DNA of 6,266 nucleotides from Caldifarciminota bacterium (GTDB lineage Bacteria; Hydrothermota; Tepidihabitantia; Tepidihabitantales; Tepidihabitantaceae). The translations under genes and the position numbers were made by a program. Shown one piece after another: positions 5,401 to 6,266 of this stretch (positions are counted from its first letter, which is position 1; each line of letters starts with the position of its first letter). The stretch covers positions 1-6,266 of the forward strand of contig CAIVTL010000080.1 of NCBI GenBank assembly GCA_903908785.1. Direction: 5' to 3'. The notes under the pieces are model-generated. The model ran no database searches and was not told the origin of the DNA. It saw nothing but the letters and a program-made list of their open reading frames with translations.

Positions 5401-5871
5401 CTACCAGCGGTAGTGGGCGAAGGCGCGGTTGGACTCGGCCATCTTGTGCGCGTCTTCCTTCTTCTTGACCGCAGCGCCCTGGTTGCGGCTGCCGTCAAGT
5501 AGTTCGGCGGCGAGCTTCTGTATCATCGTGTGCTCTTTGCGCGCCCGGGCGGCCATGATGGTCCATTTGATTGCGAGGGCGTCGCGGCGCTTGGGCCGGA
5601 CTTCCATCGGAATCTGGTAGGTGGCGCCGCCGACGCGGCGCGGCCGGACTTCAAGCACCGGCTTGACGCTGCTCATCGCCTTCTGGAAGACGGCGTAGCC
5701 GTCCTCTTTGGTCTGTTCCTGGACCAAGTCCAGCGCGCCGTAGAAGATGCGCTGGGCCGTAGTCTTCTTGCCGGCCCACATCAGGTTGTTGATAAACTTG
5801 GATACGAAGACCGAGCTGTAGCGCGGGTCCGCGGCTACTGTCCGCTGTTCTGCTTTGTGTCGTCGTGACAT
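5401..5871 (-). CDS. rpsG: 30S ribosomal protein S7
   Basis: The product is 156 residues, the usual bacterial length. It binds the 3' major domain of 16S rRNA and nucleates assembly of the 30S head. Recognisable S7 features are MSRRHKA at the start, KFINNLMWAGKKTTA near 25, the RNA-binding segment RRVGGATYQIPMEVRP (78-93), GAAVKKKEDAHKMAE (132-146) and the end AFAHYRW. The start ATG (5869-5871) is preceded by AAGGGGA, which overlaps the rpsL stop codon region. Only 9 nt separate the two genes, which suggests translational coupling. In Escherichia coli S7 represses its own operon; no equivalent site can be identified here. Confidence 0.97.
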   Translation of the reverse strand: MSRRHKAEQRTVAADPRYSSVFVSKFINNLMWAGKKTTAQRIFYGALDLVQEQTKEDGYAVFQKAMSSVKPVLEVRPRRVGGATYQIPMEVRPKRRDALAIKWTIMAARARKEHTMIQKLAAELLDGSRNQGAAVKKKEDAHKMAESNRAFAHYRW

Positions 5872-5880
5872 ACTGTCCCC

Positions 5881-6266
5881 TTAGGACTTGCCCGCCGGCT
5901 TGGGTCGCTTCACGCCGTACTGGCTGCGCGCCTGGCGCCGGCCATCAACGCCGGACGTGTCGAGCACGCCCCGCACGATGTGGTAGCGGACGCCCGGCAG
6001 GTCTTTGACGCGGCCGCCCCGCACGAGCACGATTGAGTGTTCCTGCAGGTTGTGGCCTTCACCGGGAATATACGCGGTGACCTCGTAGCCCGAGGTCAAT
6101 CGCACCTTGCAGACCTTGCGCAGCGCCGAGTTCGGCTTCTTGGGGGTCGTCGTGTAGACCCGGGTGCAGACCCCGCGCTTCTGGGGATTACCCTTGAGCG
6201 CCGGCGTCTTAGACCGTTCGTGAATTGCCTCCCGCGGCTTGCGGACGAGCTGGTTTACTGTCGGCA
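5881..6266 (-). CDS. rpsL: 30S ribosomal protein S12 (only the first base of the start codon is outside the window)
   Basis: The frame opens at the right edge with TG of the start codon, followed by PTVNQLVRKPR, so 127 of 128 residues are visible. S12 sits at the decoding centre of the 30S subunit. Diagnostic blocks are TTTPKKPNSALRKVCKVRL (39-57), PGEGHNLQEHS (68-78), RGGRVKDLPGVRYH (83-96) and QYGVKRPK at the end. Lys43 and Lys88, the classic sites of streptomycin-resistance changes, are both wild type. Asp89, the residue methylthiolated by RimO in some bacteria, is present. rpsG follows after 9 nt. The promoter lies outside the window. Confidence 0.97.
   Translation of the reverse strand, partial: PTVNQLVRKPREAIHERSKTPALKGNPQKRGVCTRVYTTTPKKPNSALRKVCKVRLTSGYEVTAYIPGEGHNLQEHSIVLVRGGRVKDLPGVRYHIVRGVLDTSGVDGRRQARSQYGVKRPKPAGKS

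Noticed and set aside
5530..5868. Plus-strand open frame of 112 codons
   Set aside because: Mirror of rpsG on the other strand.

Overview
The window is GC-rich bacterial DNA from a diderm (Gram-negative-type) organism. It encodes three lipoprotein-type secreted proteins, two signal-peptide-bearing proteins that look like outer-membrane beta-barrels, and bacterial ribosomal proteins S12 and S7. The mix of LVIVD-like propeller lipoproteins, short OmpA-like barrels and intergenic heptad repeats resembles uncultured lineages such as candidate division WOR-3/Stahlbacteria or another FCB-type group. That taxonomic guess is inference and was not tested by any search.

Layout. Positions 1-299 hold the 3' end of a DDE transposase of the IS1182/IS5-like superfamily, cut by the window edge. 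Positions 300-1016 have no credible gene. They carry blocks of degenerate 7-bp tandem repeats, including a composite block present twice (about 505-606 and 724-816), plus one orphan promoter-like site. A consensus sigma70-type promoter (TTGACA-N16-TATAAT, 983-1010) then opens a leader of about 165 nt with three predicted hairpins. Next comes a co-directional set: a beta-propeller lipoprotein (1182-2366), a small lipoprotein (2409-2807) and two tandem paralogous barrel-like proteins (2885-3514 and 3542-4165). A second strong promoter (TTGACA-N17-TAGAAT, 4200-4228) drives another propeller lipoprotein (4268-5227).

On the minus strand, rpsL (S12, lacking only the first base of its start codon in this window) and rpsG (S7) form the head of a str operon. 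It ends at a perfect 11-bp hairpin terminator (5343-5370) instead of continuing into fusA and tuf. The intergenic gap between the convergent units holds another heptad array.

The plus-strand genes plausibly form a cell-envelope module: surface or periplasmic propeller lipoproteins with outer-membrane barrels. No enzymatic function can be assigned. The most unusual feature is the set of heptanucleotide-periodic arrays. Six arrays with different cores share the same 7-nt period, all are intergenic, and two lie just upstream of consensus promoters. The second is the tandem barrel pair, in which the ribosome-binding site and signal-peptide DNA match at 71 of 72 positions while the mature parts have diverged widely.
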